Counted from the stretch's first letter, positions 11,279-23,067 are shown. The stretch is 64,000 nt of DNA from Serratia proteamaculans (GCF_013337185.1 NZ_SWDE01000005.1:124001-188000); one strand, 5' to 3'. Translations and numbers: made by a program. Notes: generated by a model not told the origin, from the sequence alone.

Positions 11279-12847
11279 ATGGCGCAATCTTTCTCATTAG
11301 GTATTCGGCAGGTTTGGGAAGAACTGTCTGTCATGCAGGCCCCGGGCCTGTATTGGGTAAATATCGACCGTCAAACCGATGCTAACCTGCTCTGCCAACA
11401 AACCCTGGCCGCCCAGGCCGCAACCAGCCAGGTGGCATTGATTTGCAGTGGGGATAAACCTGACCGACTGTTGGCCGAGCTGGCCTCACCCGCCCTGAAA
11501 AAAATTCCGCTGTACCAACTGCCGGAAAAAAAAGCCGCGCTGACGCATTTCAGCGACGACCTGATGCGCGCCTTAAAACCTCAAAACCGCTTATTAATCC
11601 TGTTGGCCCATGCCAGCCTGTGGCAAACCTTCACCAGCGAAGAATTGCGCAGATGGGCGCGTGCCACCGCCATCTGGCTACGCCAACAAGGCTGCACGCT
11701 ACTGATCCTCAGTCACGGCAGCGGCGTCAACAAGCTCAAAGGGCAGCTCAGCGGCCAGCACCGGATCCTTAACGGCCTGTCCAGCCTGCAGTGGCAACAG
11801 GATAGCGCACAGTACTTGGTTAACTGGTGGAGTACCGAAAACGGCATTAATGCCAACCAACTGCTGACGCTGTATGCCGGTGAAAACGGCTGGCAGGGTG
11901 ACGATGACAGCAACAAACCCTCGCCGACCTCCATTCGCAGCGATGAAGGACTTTATCTGGCCCAACAGAGCATTCTGGAAGGTGCGCCGCCGCTGTCGGC
12001 CAACTGGCAACTGCTGGAAAGCAATGCACTACTGGCGCAGCACGGCATGTTAACACTCTCGGCAACCTTGATTTTTGCCCTGTACCAAAGCGATGAAATC
12101 GATGCGCTGGCGCACCAAATTCACAGCCTGCGCCGCCAACGCGGTAACGGACTGAAAATCGTGGTGCGCGAGATGAGCGCCAGCCTGCGTTACAGCGACG
12201 AACGTCTGCTGTTGGCCTGCGGCGCCAACCTGATTGTGCCACACGTGGCACCGCTGTCGCGCTTTCTGACCATGCTTGAAGGCATCCAGGGGCAACGCTT
12301 CTCACGCCACGTTCCGGCAGATATCGACGCTCTGCTGGCCGGACTGCGGCCGTTGCAGCTAAAAGGTTACCTGCGGCCGGATGATTTTAGCCAGGCGGTA
12401 AATTCATTGATGGCCAACACGCTGCTGCCGGAAGACGGCAAAGGCGTGATGGTCGCCCTGCGCCCGGCCCCAGGGCTGCGGGCCGAGCAGGCGATGACCC
12501 TGTGTTTCTTACGCCGCTTCGGCGACGTGATGACCGTGGTGCAAGGCCGGCTGGTGCTGTTCCTCTCCACCTGCCGAATTAACGATTTGGATACCGCCCT
12601 GAAATTTATCTTCCGCCTGCCGGTAGACGAAGCCTTCAGTAACCGGGTGGTGTGGTATCAGGACGTAGATATTATTTCAGAAATCAAACGGCTGGCGCAC
12701 AGCGCCAATATTCCGTTGGCGGCGACAATCGCACCGGTAACGCCGCGCCAGACCGCCGCCAAGGTAGAAAGCCCAGAGGAGCGCCGTCAGCCGGTGGCCT
12801 TCACGCTAGCCACCGTGGCACAGGAGAACAAGCATGTTGAATCTTAG
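11279..12847 (+). CDS. bcsE: Cellulose biosynthesis c-di-GMP-binding protein BcsE
   Basis: BcsE is the cytoplasmic c-di-GMP receptor of type II cellulose systems. It binds BcsRQ and BcsF and raises synthase output. The 522 residues match the family. The C-terminal GIL domain carries an RxGD I-site motif, RFGD at residues 413-416, almost the same position as the E. coli motif (415-418). The N-terminal half is a degenerate P-loop/REC-like region. Its end overlaps bcsF by 14 bp. A divergent bcsEFG operon beside bcsRQABZC is the enterobacterial arrangement. Confidence 0.92.
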   Translation: MAQSFSLGIRQVWEELSVMQAPGLYWVNIDRQTDANLLCQQTLAAQAATSQVALICSGDKPDRLLAELASPALKKIPLYQLPEKKAALTHFSDDLMRALKPQNRLLILLAHASLWQTFTSEELRRWARATAIWLRQQGCTLLILSHGSGVNKLKGQLSGQHRILNGLSSLQWQQDSAQYLVNWWSTENGINANQLLTLYAGENGWQGDDDSNKPSPTSIRSDEGLYLAQQSILEGAPPLSANWQLLESNALLAQHGMLTLSATLIFALYQSDEIDALAHQIHSLRRQRGNGLKIVVREMSASLRYSDERLLLACGANLIVPHVAPLSRFLTMLEGIQGQRFSRHVPADIDALLAGLRPLQLKGYLRPDDFSQAVNSLMANTLLPEDGKGVMVALRPAPGLRAEQAMTLCFLRRFGDVMTVVQGRLVLFLSTCRINDLDTALKFIFRLPVDEAFSNRVVWYQDVDIISEIKRLAHSANIPLAATIAPVTPRQTAAKVESPEERRQPVAFTLATVAQENKHVES

Positions 12848-13049
12848 CGATATTGTGCAGTTGATTATCCTGTGCGCGATTATTTTTATTCCACTGGGCT
12901 ATGCCTTTCATCGACGTTTCCCGCACTGGCGCCAATACTGGCAAAACCTGTTGTTATCACCGCGCTATTTAAAATCCGCCGGGTTATGGGTGCGCGAAGG
13001 TTCTTCATCTCAGATTAAGCGTAAAAACAGCCATGAAGCCAAAAAATAA
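12834..13049 (+). CDS. bcsF: Cellulose biosynthesis membrane protein BcsF
   Basis: A 71-residue single-pass inner-membrane protein. A hydrophobic segment (about residues 7-24, VQLIILCAIIFIPLGYAF) is followed by a basic tail. In E. coli BcsF recruits BcsE to the membrane and connects it with BcsG. The ATG lies inside the end of bcsE, and the stop overlaps the bcsG start by 17 bp, so the three genes should be translationally coupled. The C-terminal tail is slightly longer than in E. coli (63 residues). Confidence 0.88.
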   Translation: MLNLSDIVQLIILCAIIFIPLGYAFHRRFPHWRQYWQNLLLSPRYLKSAGLWVREGSSSQIKRKNSHEAKK

Positions 13050-14685
13050 CCCGCAATCCGATAACTCTCTGTGGCGCTACTGGCGTGGGCTGGGTGGCTG
13101 GAACTACTACTTCCTGGCCAAGTTTGCCCTGCTGTGGTTCGGTTATCTGAACTTCCACGCCCTGCCCAATCTGGTGTTCATGGCGTTCCTGCTAATGCCG
13201 ATACCGGCGCTGCGCGTGCACCGCTGGCGCCATTACCTGGCGATCCCGATTGGTTTCGCGCTGTTCTATCACGACACCTGGCTGCCTGGCATCAACAGCA
13301 TCATGAGCCAGGGCTCGCAATTGACCGGCTTCAGTCCCCAATATCTGCTGGAGCTGACCAACCGCTTTATCAACTGGCAGATGGTCGGCGCCGCCTTTGT
13401 GATGCTGATTGCCTATCTGTTTTTATCCCAGTGGATACGGGTAACGGTGTTCACCGTCGCCGCGCTGGTGTGGCTGAATCTGGTCAATATTGCCGGCCCG
13501 GCAGTATCACTGCTGCCCGCCAGCAGCACCGCTTCCACCAGTAGCACACCGGCAGCGACAGCCCCGGCGGCCGGCGGTGATAACGCCCCGGCGGACAGTG
13601 CGCCGCCAACCAGCGCCAACCTGACGGCCTATCTGAACCAGTTCTACGATAAGGAAAAGGCCCGCGCCACCGCCTTCCCGGCCAGCCTGCCTGCCGATGC
13701 TCAGCCGTTCGACCTGTTGGTGATCAATATCTGTTCGCTGGCCTGGGCCGACATGGATGCGGTGAAACTGGAAAACCACCCGCTGTGGTCGAAGATGGAC
13801 ATCATGTTCGACAACTTCAACTCGGCGACCGCCTACAGCGGCCCGGCGGCCATCCGTTTGCTGCGCGCCAGCTGCGGCCAACCCTCACACCACGATCTGT
13901 ATCAACCGGTGAACCAGCAGTGCTACCTGTTTGATAATCTGGCCAAACTGGGCTTCAAAGAACAGTTGATGCTGGATCACTCCGGCGTATTCGGTAACTT
14001 CCTCAAAGAGCTGCGCGAACAGGGCGATATGCAGGCACCGCTGATGTCTCAGGCCGGGATTGGCAATGAACTGGCATCGTTTGACGGCGAACCGATATAC
14101 AACGATCTGGAACTGCTGACTCGTTGGTTGAGCCAACAGCAAAAGGCCGGCGATACCCGCAGCGCTACCTTCTTCAACATCATTCCACTGCACGATGGCA
14201 ACCGTTTTACCGGTTCGAACAAGAGCGCCGACTATCAGCCACGGGCGCAGAAGCTGTTCGACCAGTTGAATACCTTCCTTGACCAACTGGAGAAATCCGG
14301 GCGCAAGGTGATGGTCGTGATTGTGCCGGAGCACGGCGCAGCACTGGTGGGTGATAAAATGCAGATGTCCGGCCTGCGGGATATTCCAAGCCCGAACATT
14401 ACCCATACGCCGGTGGGCATCAAACTGGTTGGCATGAAAGCGCCGCATCAGGGCAGCCCGTTGCAGATTAAGACGCCAAGCAGCTACCTGGCACTTTCCG
14501 AGCTGGTCTCACGCCTGGTCGACGGTAAAGCGTTTACCGCCCCGAGCGTCGACTGGCAGGCGCTGACGCAGAACCTGCCGCAGACGGCGGTTATTTCGGA
14601 GAATGACAACGCCATCGTGATGCAATACCAGGGTAAACCCTACATCCGCTTGAACGGCGGTGACTGGGTTCCTTACCCACAATAA
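13033..14685 (+). CDS. bcsG: Cellulose phosphoethanolamine transferase BcsG
   Basis: An inner-membrane, zinc-dependent transferase that adds phosphoethanolamine from phosphatidylethanolamine to cellulose in the periplasm. Five N-terminal membrane helices (residues about 20-160) are followed by a Pro/Ala/Ser-rich linker and the catalytic domain. The nucleophile is Ser269 (AYSGPAAIR), and zinc ligands Cys234 (NICSL), Glu433 and His434 (VPEHGA) are present. Each is exactly nine positions before its E. coli counterpart (278, 243, 442, 443), consistent with 550 versus 559 residues. The product should therefore be modified cellulose rather than plain cellulose. It is the last gene of bcsEFG and is followed by a clear terminator. 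Confidence 0.95.
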   Translation: MKPKNNPQSDNSLWRYWRGLGGWNYYFLAKFALLWFGYLNFHALPNLVFMAFLLMPIPALRVHRWRHYLAIPIGFALFYHDTWLPGINSIMSQGSQLTGFSPQYLLELTNRFINWQMVGAAFVMLIAYLFLSQWIRVTVFTVAALVWLNLVNIAGPAVSLLPASSTASTSSTPAATAPAAGGDNAPADSAPPTSANLTAYLNQFYDKEKARATAFPASLPADAQPFDLLVINICSLAWADMDAVKLENHPLWSKMDIMFDNFNSATAYSGPAAIRLLRASCGQPSHHDLYQPVNQQCYLFDNLAKLGFKEQLMLDHSGVFGNFLKELREQGDMQAPLMSQAGIGNELASFDGEPIYNDLELLTRWLSQQQKAGDTRSATFFNIIPLHDGNRFTGSNKSADYQPRAQKLFDQLNTFLDQLEKSGRKVMVVIVPEHGAALVGDKMQMSGLRDIPSPNITHTPVGIKLVGMKAPHQGSPLQIKTPSSYLALSELVSRLVDGKAFTAPSVDWQALTQNLPQTAVISENDNAIVMQYQGKPYIRLNGGDWVPYPQ

Positions 14686-14716
14686 ACGCGACTAAGAATA
14701 TTCTCTTTAATACTCA

Positions 14717-14739
14717 GCACGCCTTCGGGCGTGCTTTTT
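14717..14739 (+). terminator. Terminator of bcsEFG
   Basis: GCACGCC-TTCG-GGCGTGC followed by TTTTT, about 30 bp after the bcsG stop. The UUCG-type tetraloop and T-run make this a strong intrinsic terminator. Confidence 0.9.
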
Positions 14740-14860
14740 CATAGCCGATACCAGGCAAAGTGAAATTTAAGCGATTCATTTATTATGATCGTGCGAAGAT
14801 CCCTAATTAATGGCTATTCGTAAGGATTCCGTTAAGAAAAATAAGCGCTATTAATACAAA

Positions 14861-14908
14861 TTAATTAATTGCTCAACAAACTAATTAATTGCTCAACAAA
14901 CTAATTAA
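14861..14908. repeat. 20-bp tandem repeat between bcsG and dppF
   Basis: Two copies of TAATTAATTGCTCAACAAAC lie head to tail, with a third partial copy (CTAATTAA). The stretch is AT-rich and lies between two convergent terminators, so it is outside any gene. Origin is unclear; replication slippage is the simple explanation. Confidence 0.8.
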
Positions 14909-14926
14909 CACGCCAGTGGTTTAATC

Positions 14927-14956
14927 AAAAAAAATGCCGGCATGTACGCCGGCATT
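14927..14956 (-). terminator. Terminator of the dpp operon
   Basis: On the minus strand AATGCCGGC-GTACAT-GCCGGCATT is followed by a run of T, 26 bp after the dppF stop. Confidence 0.9.
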
Positions 14957-14982
14957 CAAATTAATCGTGATTGATAACAAAG

Positions 14983-15972
14983 TTATGCCTCAGGATTTTC
15001 ATCCTGATCGACCGCAAAGCAGGCCACCATCTGTTCGCCGTATTGCTTCAACTGCGGCTGCAACTGGGTACAGGGTCCAAAAGCACGGCGGCAGCGAGCA
15101 TTGAATGCACAACCCGGCGGTGGATTCATCGGACTGGGCAGTTCGCCGGTCAGCTTGATACGTTCACGACGCATATCCGGATTCAGACGTGGCGTCGCGG
15201 ACAACAGCGCCTGGGTATACGGATGACGCGGGTTGTTGAAAATGGCATCTTTGCTGCCCTTTTCCACGCAGCGGCCGAGGTACATCACCATCACTTCGTC
15301 GGCAATATGCTCTACTACCGACAAATCGTGCGAGATGAACACATAGGACAGCCCCAAATCCTGCTGCAGATCCATCATCAGATTAAGTACCTGCGCCCGC
15401 ACCGAAACATCGAGGGCGGAGACAGGTTCATCGGCAATCACCACGTCCGGGTTAAGCATCAGCCCACGGGCGATAGCAATACGCTGCCGTTGTCCGCCGG
15501 AAAACATGTGCGGGTAGCGATCGTAATGTTCGGTTTTCAGGCCGACCTTGGCCATCATCTCCAGCGCTTTTTCACGACGTTGCGCGCTATTTAGCCCGGT
15601 ATTGATCTGCAGCGGCTCCTCGAGGATCTGCCCGACCTTTTTACGTGGGTTGAGCGATCCGTAAGGATTCTGGAACACAATCTGGATCTTCTGGCGCCGC
15701 AGCTTCTCCGCGGTGACGTCAGGCTTCAGCAGATCCTGCCCCTGGTAGTACAGCTCACCGCCGGTCGGCACTTCAATCATCGTCAGCAGACGACCCAGCG
15801 TTGACTTGCCACAGCCGGACTCGCCCACCACCGCCAGCGTTTTACCACGCTCCAGGGTGAAAGAGACGCCGTCCAGGGCTTTAACCAGCCGTTCCGGGGC
15901 AAAGATGCCCTTCTTGACCGGGTAGTGTTTTTTCAGGTCAATCGCCTGTAACAAGGGTTGGTTCTGGCTCAT
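14983..15972 (-). CDS. dppF: Dipeptide ABC transporter ATPase DppF
   Basis: One of the two cytoplasmic ATPases that drive dipeptide (and haem precursor) import through DppBC. It has 329 residues. Walker A is GESGCGKST, the signature is [16 protein letters not shown] and Walker B is [14 protein letters not shown]. The C-terminal oligopeptide/dipeptide ABC extension contains the spaced cysteines of this subfamily (GCAFNARC..., GPC). The ATG overlaps the dppD TGA (ATGA). It is the last gene of dppABCDF and precedes a terminator. Confidence 0.95.
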   Translation of the reverse strand: MSQNQPLLQAIDLKKHYPVKKGIFAPERLVKALDGVSFTLERGKTLAVVGESGCGKSTLGRLLTMIEVPTGGELYYQGQDLLKPDVTAEKLRRQKIQIVFQNPYGSLNPRKKVGQILEEPLQINTGLNSAQRREKALEMMAKVGLKTEHYDRYPHMFSGGQRQRIAIARGLMLNPDVVIADEPVSALDVSVRAQVLNLMMDLQQDLGLSYVFISHDLSVVEHIADEVMVMYLGRCVEKGSKDAIFNNPRHPYTQALLSATPRLNPDMRRERIKLTGELPSPMNPPPGCAFNARCRRAFGPCTQLQPQLKQYGEQMVACFAVDQDENPEA

Positions 15973-16949
15973 ACGGTCGGCCTCCCCGCATCATCCAGCG
16001 GTGTGTGACATTTAACCTGACGGCCGGGAATGGTGCGTAATTCCGGCTCTTCAACGCGGCAGCGCTCATTGGCGTACGGGCAACGCGGGTTGAGCAAACA
16101 GCCGCTTGGGCGGTCATATTTGCCCGGCACCACGCCCGGCAGCGAAGCCAGGCGCGCCTTGTCGGCCGCGAACTCCGGCAGTGCGCGCAATAGCGCCTGA
16201 GTATAAGGATGCCGCGGTGCGCGGAAGATTTCCGATGCTTTACCGGACTCCACCACCTGGCCTGCATACATCACGATAATATGATGCGCCGCCTCGGATA
16301 CCAGCGCCAGATCGTGGGTGATCAGCAGCAGCGCCATATTTTCCCGCTGCTGTAATTCCAGCAGCAGTTCGATAATTTGCGCCTGGATGGTCACGTCGAG
16401 TGCGGTGGTAGGTTCATCGGCAATCAGCAGCTTTGGCCGACAGGCAATCGCCATGGCGATCATCACGCGCTGGCTCATACCACCGGAAAGCTGGTGCGGG
16501 TACACGTCCAACCGCGAGGCCGGATCGGGGATGCCCACCTGCGTCAGCAGATCGATAGCCCGCTGGCGACGAGTGCGACGGTTACCGCCCTGATGCACCT
16601 TCAGCGCTTCCATAATCTGGAAACCAACGGTATAGCACGGGTTCAGGCTGGTCATCGGATCCTGGAAGATCATCGCCACTTCCGAGCCCACTAGTTGGCG
16701 GCGCTCTTTTTCGGAAATTTTGCGCAGATCCTGGCCGTTAAACTCCAGCTTTTCGGCCATCACCTTACCGGGAAAATCGATCAGGCCCATAATCGCCAGC
16801 GAGCTGACGGATTTACCGGAGCCGGATTCACCGACGATCCCCACCACCTGGCCCTGCTCCACGCTGTAACTGATTCGGTCTACCGCGCGGAAAGGGGTGC
16901 CTTCGTCACCGAAGTGCACCGAAAGCTTGTCTACATTTAATAACGCCAT
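15969..16949 (-). CDS. dppD: Dipeptide ABC transporter ATPase DppD
   Basis: The partner ATPase of DppF, with 326 residues (327 in E. coli). Walker A is GESGSGKS, the signature [15 protein letters not shown] and Walker [15 protein letters not shown]. The C-terminal part has the oligopeptide-transporter ATPase cysteine cluster ([15 protein letters not shown]), which in related proteins can hold an iron-sulfur cluster. It is 14 bp after dppC and overlaps dppF by four bases, so expression of the two ATPases is coupled. Confidence 0.95.
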   Translation of the reverse strand: MALLNVDKLSVHFGDEGTPFRAVDRISYSVEQGQVVGIVGESGSGKSVSSLAIMGLIDFPGKVMAEKLEFNGQDLRKISEKERRQLVGSEVAMIFQDPMTSLNPCYTVGFQIMEALKVHQGGNRRTRRQRAIDLLTQVGIPDPASRLDVYPHQLSGGMSQRVMIAMAIACRPKLLIADEPTTALDVTIQAQIIELLLELQQRENMALLLITHDLALVSEAAHHIIVMYAGQVVESGKASEIFRAPRHPYTQALLRALPEFAADKARLASLPGVVPGKYDRPSGCLLNPRCPYANERCRVEEPELRTIPGRQVKCHTPLDDAGRPTV

Positions 16950-16963
16950 CTCTCTCGTCCTCT

Positions 16964-17866
16964 TTACTGCTTGAGTTTGGGGTCGAGAGCATCACGCAAG
17001 CCGTCCCCCATCAGGTTAAATGCCAGCACCGTCAGCAGGATCGCCACGCCGGGGAAGGTCACCACCCACCAGGCGCTTTGTGCGAACTGCAACACGTCGG
17101 AGAGCATGGTGCCCCACTCCGGCGTAGGCGGCTGTGCACCCATACCCAGGAAGCCGAGAGCGGCCATATCCAGGATAGCGTTCGAGAAACCAAGAGAAGC
17201 CTGAACGATCAGCGGCGCCAGGCAGTTTGGCAGGATATTGATAAACATTTGGCGCATCGCACCGGCCCCCGCCACGCGTGAAGCGGTGACGTAGTCGCGG
17301 TTCACTTCCACCAATACCGCAGCACGGGTCAGACGCACATAGTGCGGTAAGGCAACGAAGGTTAGCGCCAGGGAAGCATTGACGATCGACGGACCGAAAA
17401 TCGCCACCAATACCAACGCCAACAGCAGGCTCGGCAACGCCAGCATGATATCGACGATGCGCATGATGATGGCATCCACCACGCCGCCAAAGTAACCGGC
17501 CAGCAGGCCCAGTACCACACCCATGATCAGCGACAGCACCACCACCAGACAGCCAACCAACAGTGACAGGCGGGCGCCGTACATCAGGCGCGACAGCACA
17601 TCGCGGCCAACGTCATCGGTCCCCAGCAGATATTGCCAACTGCCGCCCTCCTGCCAGACCGGCGGCCTGAGCAGCGCGTCGCGGAACTGATCTGCCGGCG
17701 CATGCGGTGCCAGCACCCCGGCACCGATGGCAATCACAAACATCAGAACGATATACACCAGGCCGACAACGGCCCCTTTATTGCGCTTGAAATAGTGCCA
17801 GAACTCCTGGAACGGGCTCATCGGCTTCGGCGCACCTTTAACTACAGACTCAGTGATTTGAGACAT
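16964..17866 (-). CDS. dppC: Dipeptide ABC transporter permease DppC
   Basis: A 300-residue inner-membrane permease with an N-terminal cytoplasmic tail and six predicted helices. The EAA loop that contacts the ATPases is recognisable ([17 protein letters not shown]...). The C-terminal part, [18 protein letters not shown], is the standard signature of the OppC/DppC subfamily. It lies 11 bp after dppB. Confidence 0.95.
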   Translation of the reverse strand: MSQITESVVKGAPKPMSPFQEFWHYFKRNKGAVVGLVYIVLMFVIAIGAGVLAPHAPADQFRDALLRPPVWQEGGSWQYLLGTDDVGRDVLSRLMYGARLSLLVGCLVVVLSLIMGVVLGLLAGYFGGVVDAIIMRIVDIMLALPSLLLALVLVAIFGPSIVNASLALTFVALPHYVRLTRAAVLVEVNRDYVTASRVAGAGAMRQMFINILPNCLAPLIVQASLGFSNAILDMAALGFLGMGAQPPTPEWGTMLSDVLQFAQSAWWVVTFPGVAILLTVLAFNLMGDGLRDALDPKLKQ

Positions 17867-17877
17867 CAGAGCGCCCC

Positions 17878-18897
17878 TTATTTCTTGTGGCGAATACGCG
17901 GGTTGACCACGCCGTAGAGCACGTCTACCAGCAGGTTAACCAGAATAATCATACAGGCGACCAGCAACACGCCGCCCTGAACAACCGGATAGTCGCGACG
18001 TTGCAATGCGTCCATCAGCCAACGCCCCAGGCCTGGCCAGGAGAAGATGGTTTCGGTCAGGATCGCACCGGCCAGCATGGTACCGACCTGCAGACCGATC
18101 ACCGTCACGACCGGCAGCAAGGCGTTACGCAGCGCATGCACCACAATCACCCGCATACGGCTCACGCCCTTGGCGCGCGCGGTACGGATATAATCTTCGC
18201 CCAGCACTTCCAGCATTGAGGAGCGCGTCATACGCACGATCACCGCTAACGGGATGGTCCCCAGCACGATGGCCGGCAGGATCATATGCATTACTGCGTC
18301 AACGAAGTCGCCCGGTTCACCCCAGATCAGGGTGTCGATCAGCATAAAGCCGGTCAACGGCAGGCTATCGTCAAGGAACACCGTATCGCTGACCCGTCCC
18401 GAGACCGGCGTCAGGTTGAGCTGCACCGAGACCAGCATGATCAACATCATGCCCCACCAGAAAATCGGCATCGAATAGCCGGTCAGTGAGATGCCCACCG
18501 CGGTATGATCGAATATTGAGCCTCGCCTGACCGCCGCCAACACCCCAACCGGAATGCCCACCAGCACGGCGAAAATCATCGCGCAGAAACCCAACTCCAG
18601 GGTGGCCTTGAAGCGCGGGACGAACTCTTCCCAAACGGAGATACGGCTTTTAAGCGAGGTACCCAGATCGCCATGCAACACGTTGGATACGTAAGTGAAA
18701 TATTGTTGATAGAGCGGTTTATCCAGCCCCATTTCCGCCATCAGGTGTGCATGGCGTTCTGCGGAGATCCCGCGTTCCCCGGCCATGATGGTCACCGGGT
18801 CGCCGGGGATCATATGGACGAATGCAAAAGTCAGCAAAGTGATGCCGATAAACGTTGGGATAACTAACCCCAAACGTCGGAGTATGAACTGCAACAT
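17878..18897 (-). CDS. dppB: Dipeptide ABC transporter permease DppB
   Basis: A 339-residue permease, the same length as E. coli DppB. The ATG at 18897 (MLQFILRRLG) was chosen over the longer frame starting at 18933 because it matches the family start exactly. Six helices are visible, plus the EAA loop (ARAKGVSRMRVIVVHALRNA) and the C-terminal YGVVNPRIRHKK. It follows the dppA gene after a gap that holds a strong hairpin, an arrangement that usually gives more binding protein than membrane components. Confidence 0.95.
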   Translation of the reverse strand: MLQFILRRLGLVIPTFIGITLLTFAFVHMIPGDPVTIMAGERGISAERHAHLMAEMGLDKPLYQQYFTYVSNVLHGDLGTSLKSRISVWEEFVPRFKATLELGFCAMIFAVLVGIPVGVLAAVRRGSIFDHTAVGISLTGYSMPIFWWGMMLIMLVSVQLNLTPVSGRVSDTVFLDDSLPLTGFMLIDTLIWGEPGDFVDAVMHMILPAIVLGTIPLAVIVRMTRSSMLEVLGEDYIRTARAKGVSRMRVIVVHALRNALLPVVTVIGLQVGTMLAGAILTETIFSWPGLGRWLMDALQRRDYPVVQGGVLLVACMIILVNLLVDVLYGVVNPRIRHKK

Positions 18898-18990
18898 ATC
18901 CCGAACTCTCTGTATCAATGCCCGGCAGCTCATCGTCCGCCAGGCTTATTAAAGCTCACACACTTCTGGTGTTTCTCTGCCTACGGGCAA

Positions 18991-19021
18991 CCACGCCCCT
19001 CCCTTAAAGAGAGGGGCGTGG
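18991..19021 (-). promoter_or_regulatory. Intercistronic hairpin between dppA and dppB
   Basis: CCACGCCCCTC and GAGGGGCGTGG form an 11-bp GC-rich stem 19 bp after the dppA stop. There is no T-run on the minus strand, so it is more likely an mRNA-stabilising or partial-attenuation element than a full terminator. This fits the common excess of binding protein over permease. Confidence 0.7.
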
Positions 19022-19039
19022 TATTAACCGGTAGTGAAA

Positions 19040-20647
19040 TTAATCCAGAGAGACATTCTCAAAGTGATGCTTACCAAGCGGATCCACGACGTAGCCTTTC
19101 ACTTCCTTACGCACTGGCTCGTAAACGGTGGAGTGGGCAACAATCAGCGCCGGAGCCTGATCGTGCATCACTACCTGAGCCTGTTTGTACAGTTCTATGC
19201 GTTTGTCGTGGTTCGATTCGGCGCGCGCCGGTTGAATGAGATCTTCAAACGGCTTGTAGCACCAGCGAGAGTAGTTGGAACCGTCTTTGGCCGCGGCGCA
19301 GCTAAACAGCGTAGCGAAGAAGTTGTCCGGATCCCCATTGTCGCCGGTCCAGCCCATCATCACCGTCTGATGTTCGCCCGCTTTGGCGCGCTTGAGGTAT
19401 TCGCCCCACTCATAGGTTACGATTTTGGCTTTCACGCCGATTTTCGCCCAGTCAGACTGGATCATTTCCGCCATGCGGCGCGCGTTCGGGTTGTACGGAC
19501 GCTGTACCGGCATTGCCCACAGATCGATGGAGAAACCATCTGCCATGCCCGCCTCTTTCAGCAGTTCTTTAGCCTTGGCCGGATCGTAAGCGTAGTCTTT
19601 CACCGCATCGTTATAGCCCCACATGGTCGGTGGGATCAGGTTCTTGGCCGCCTGGCCTGCACCCTGGTACACCGCGTCGATGATCGCCTGCTTGTTGACC
19701 GCCATGGTCAACGCCTGGCGCACCTTCAGGTTATCCAGCGGTTTTTTCTCAACGTTGAATGACAGGTAACCGACGTTTAGCCCCGGTTGTTCCATCAGAT
19801 TGATGGTTTTGTCCTGCTTCATGCGTGCGATGTCAGCCGGGTTCGGATACGGCATCACCTGGCATTCGTTTTTCTGCAGTTTGGCGTAACGCACTGAGGC
19901 GTCAGGCGTAATGGAGAACACTAAACGGTCAATCTTCGGCTTGGTGCCCCAGAAACCGTCAAACGCCTTGTAGAGAATTTTGGAGTCTTTCTGGTATTGC
20001 AGCAGTTGGAACGGACCGGTACCGATTGGGTTCAGGTCAATTTTCTCCGGGGTGCCGGCTTTCATCATCACGTCAGCGTATTCGGCAGACATAATAGAAG
20101 CAAAGTCCATGCCCAGGTCAGCCACAAATGGTGCCTCAGGACGGGTCAGCACAAAGCGTACGGTGTAGTCGTCCACTTTCTCGATTTTGGCAATCAGCTT
20201 CGGCATGTCCATGCCTTCAAAGTACTCATAGCTGCCGCCGGAGACTTTGTGATAGGCATTGTTGGCATCTAACTGGCGTTCAAAGGAGAACACCACGTCG
20301 TCGGCATTGAAATCACGGGTCGGTTTGAAGTCTTTGCTGCTCTGCCACTTCACGCCTTTACGCAGGTGGAAGGTGTAGATTTTGCCGTCTTCGCTGACGT
20401 CCCATTTTTCAGCCAGGCCAGGCTGCAGCTCGGTGGTACCGATTTTGAACTCGACCAGACGGTTGTAAATAGGCACCGAACTGGCGTCATAGGTGGTGCC
20501 AGAGGTGAACAACTGCGGGTTGAACCCTTCCGGGGAACCTTCAGAACAGTAAACCAGAGTCTTGGCTTGCACGCTGGCCGCAACGGTCAACGCAATCAGC
20601 CCAATACCGAATTTCAGAATCCCTGTTTTTCCCAAGGAACTTGTCAT
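19040..20647 (-). CDS. dppA: Periplasmic dipeptide-binding protein DppA
   Basis: The SBP family 5 receptor that captures dipeptides in the periplasm and delivers them to DppBCDF; E. coli DppA also serves peptide chemotaxis and haem uptake. It has 535 residues. A signal peptide covers residues 1-28 (ends VQA), followed by KTLVYCSEGSPEGFNPQ, the typical mature start. The SBP_bac_5 signature around the FERQLDANN / YEYFEGM region is present. The ATG at 20647 follows GGAG. The long untranslated region upstream is usual for dppA, which in E. coli is repressed post-transcriptionally by the sRNA GcvB; no GcvB pairing was verified here. Confidence 0.95.
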   Translation of the reverse strand: MTSSLGKTGILKFGIGLIALTVAASVQAKTLVYCSEGSPEGFNPQLFTSGTTYDASSVPIYNRLVEFKIGTTELQPGLAEKWDVSEDGKIYTFHLRKGVKWQSSKDFKPTRDFNADDVVFSFERQLDANNAYHKVSGGSYEYFEGMDMPKLIAKIEKVDDYTVRFVLTRPEAPFVADLGMDFASIMSAEYADVMMKAGTPEKIDLNPIGTGPFQLLQYQKDSKILYKAFDGFWGTKPKIDRLVFSITPDASVRYAKLQKNECQVMPYPNPADIARMKQDKTINLMEQPGLNVGYLSFNVEKKPLDNLKVRQALTMAVNKQAIIDAVYQGAGQAAKNLIPPTMWGYNDAVKDYAYDPAKAKELLKEAGMADGFSIDLWAMPVQRPYNPNARRMAEMIQSDWAKIGVKAKIVTYEWGEYLKRAKAGEHQTVMMGWTGDNGDPDNFFATLFSCAAAKDGSNYSRWCYKPFEDLIQPARAESNHDKRIELYKQAQVVMHDQAPALIVAHSTVYEPVRKEVKGYVVDPLGKHHFENVSLD

Positions 20648-21201
20648 CGCTTGTGCTCCATTATGTGATGTGATGTGTGTATTACCGCCAGAGCCTATAT
20701 TTTTTATTGCGCGGCCTGTGCAGTCGGTGCCCGAAGGCTGGGAGGGATAATGGCGCGAGAGAGCCGGGTGAACGCATCCCGGTGGGGGCGTCTGAGCGCG
20801 TGGAATTCACTCAAACAACTCTCGCTCTTACCCCTGAGGCTACCAAATTGCCAACTGTTTGGGGTGTCGTCAATATAACCAGTGGGGATTTACGCAGACT
20901 GTGAGAAACAGCAAACAAACATAAAAAAAACCTTTTTTTAACAGGGGCAGCATGAAAACTTATGCTATGCGGTCATTTTTAGTTCGATAGGCTGTGTTAC
21001 AGAAAGTTGCTGGTGTTTAACTCCGATAAAAAACTAAAAAAGTTTGTTGCTGAATGATGAATATCTGAACGGTTATTTTTGTGATCGGCGTAAAAGACAG
21101 GACGAAATGCTGTCCTGTTACCCGAAAGGGTGAGGCGTCGGCGTATTTTTTTAGCCGGGTGACGCCACAATCTATTCATCGTAAAAAAACTTTCGTCTGT
21201 T
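20648..21201. other. Intergenic region between dppA and chiA (no gene seen)
   Basis: About 550 bases with no convincing gene. It must carry the dppA promoter. The part near 20920-21070 is AT-rich with oligo-A and oligo-T runs. An imperfect inverted repeat (GGCGTC...GACGCC around 21130-21170) encloses a T-run. Short frames here lack ribosome sites and similarity. Confidence 0.5.
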
Positions 21202-21233
21202 AAAAAGCCGGGGGCAAAAGGATATCCCCCGGC
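21202..21233 (-). terminator. Terminator of chiA
   Basis: On the minus strand GCCGGGGG...CCCCCGGC followed by TTTTT, 18 bp after the chiA stop. Confidence 0.9.
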
Positions 21234-21250
21234 AACGTGCTACAACCGAT

Positions 21251-22981
<1,731 letters not shown>

Positions 22982-23067
22982 TTAATGACGGCCGCCGATT
23001 GTCGGACAAGAATAATTCCGCAATAATCTAGGCCGGTTAAAATGAATAAATAAGCATTAATCTTTCC

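Noticed and set aside
20997-21179. A 60-codon frame between dppA and chiA
   Set aside because: No ribosome site and no similarity; it covers an AT-rich, hairpin-containing stretch.
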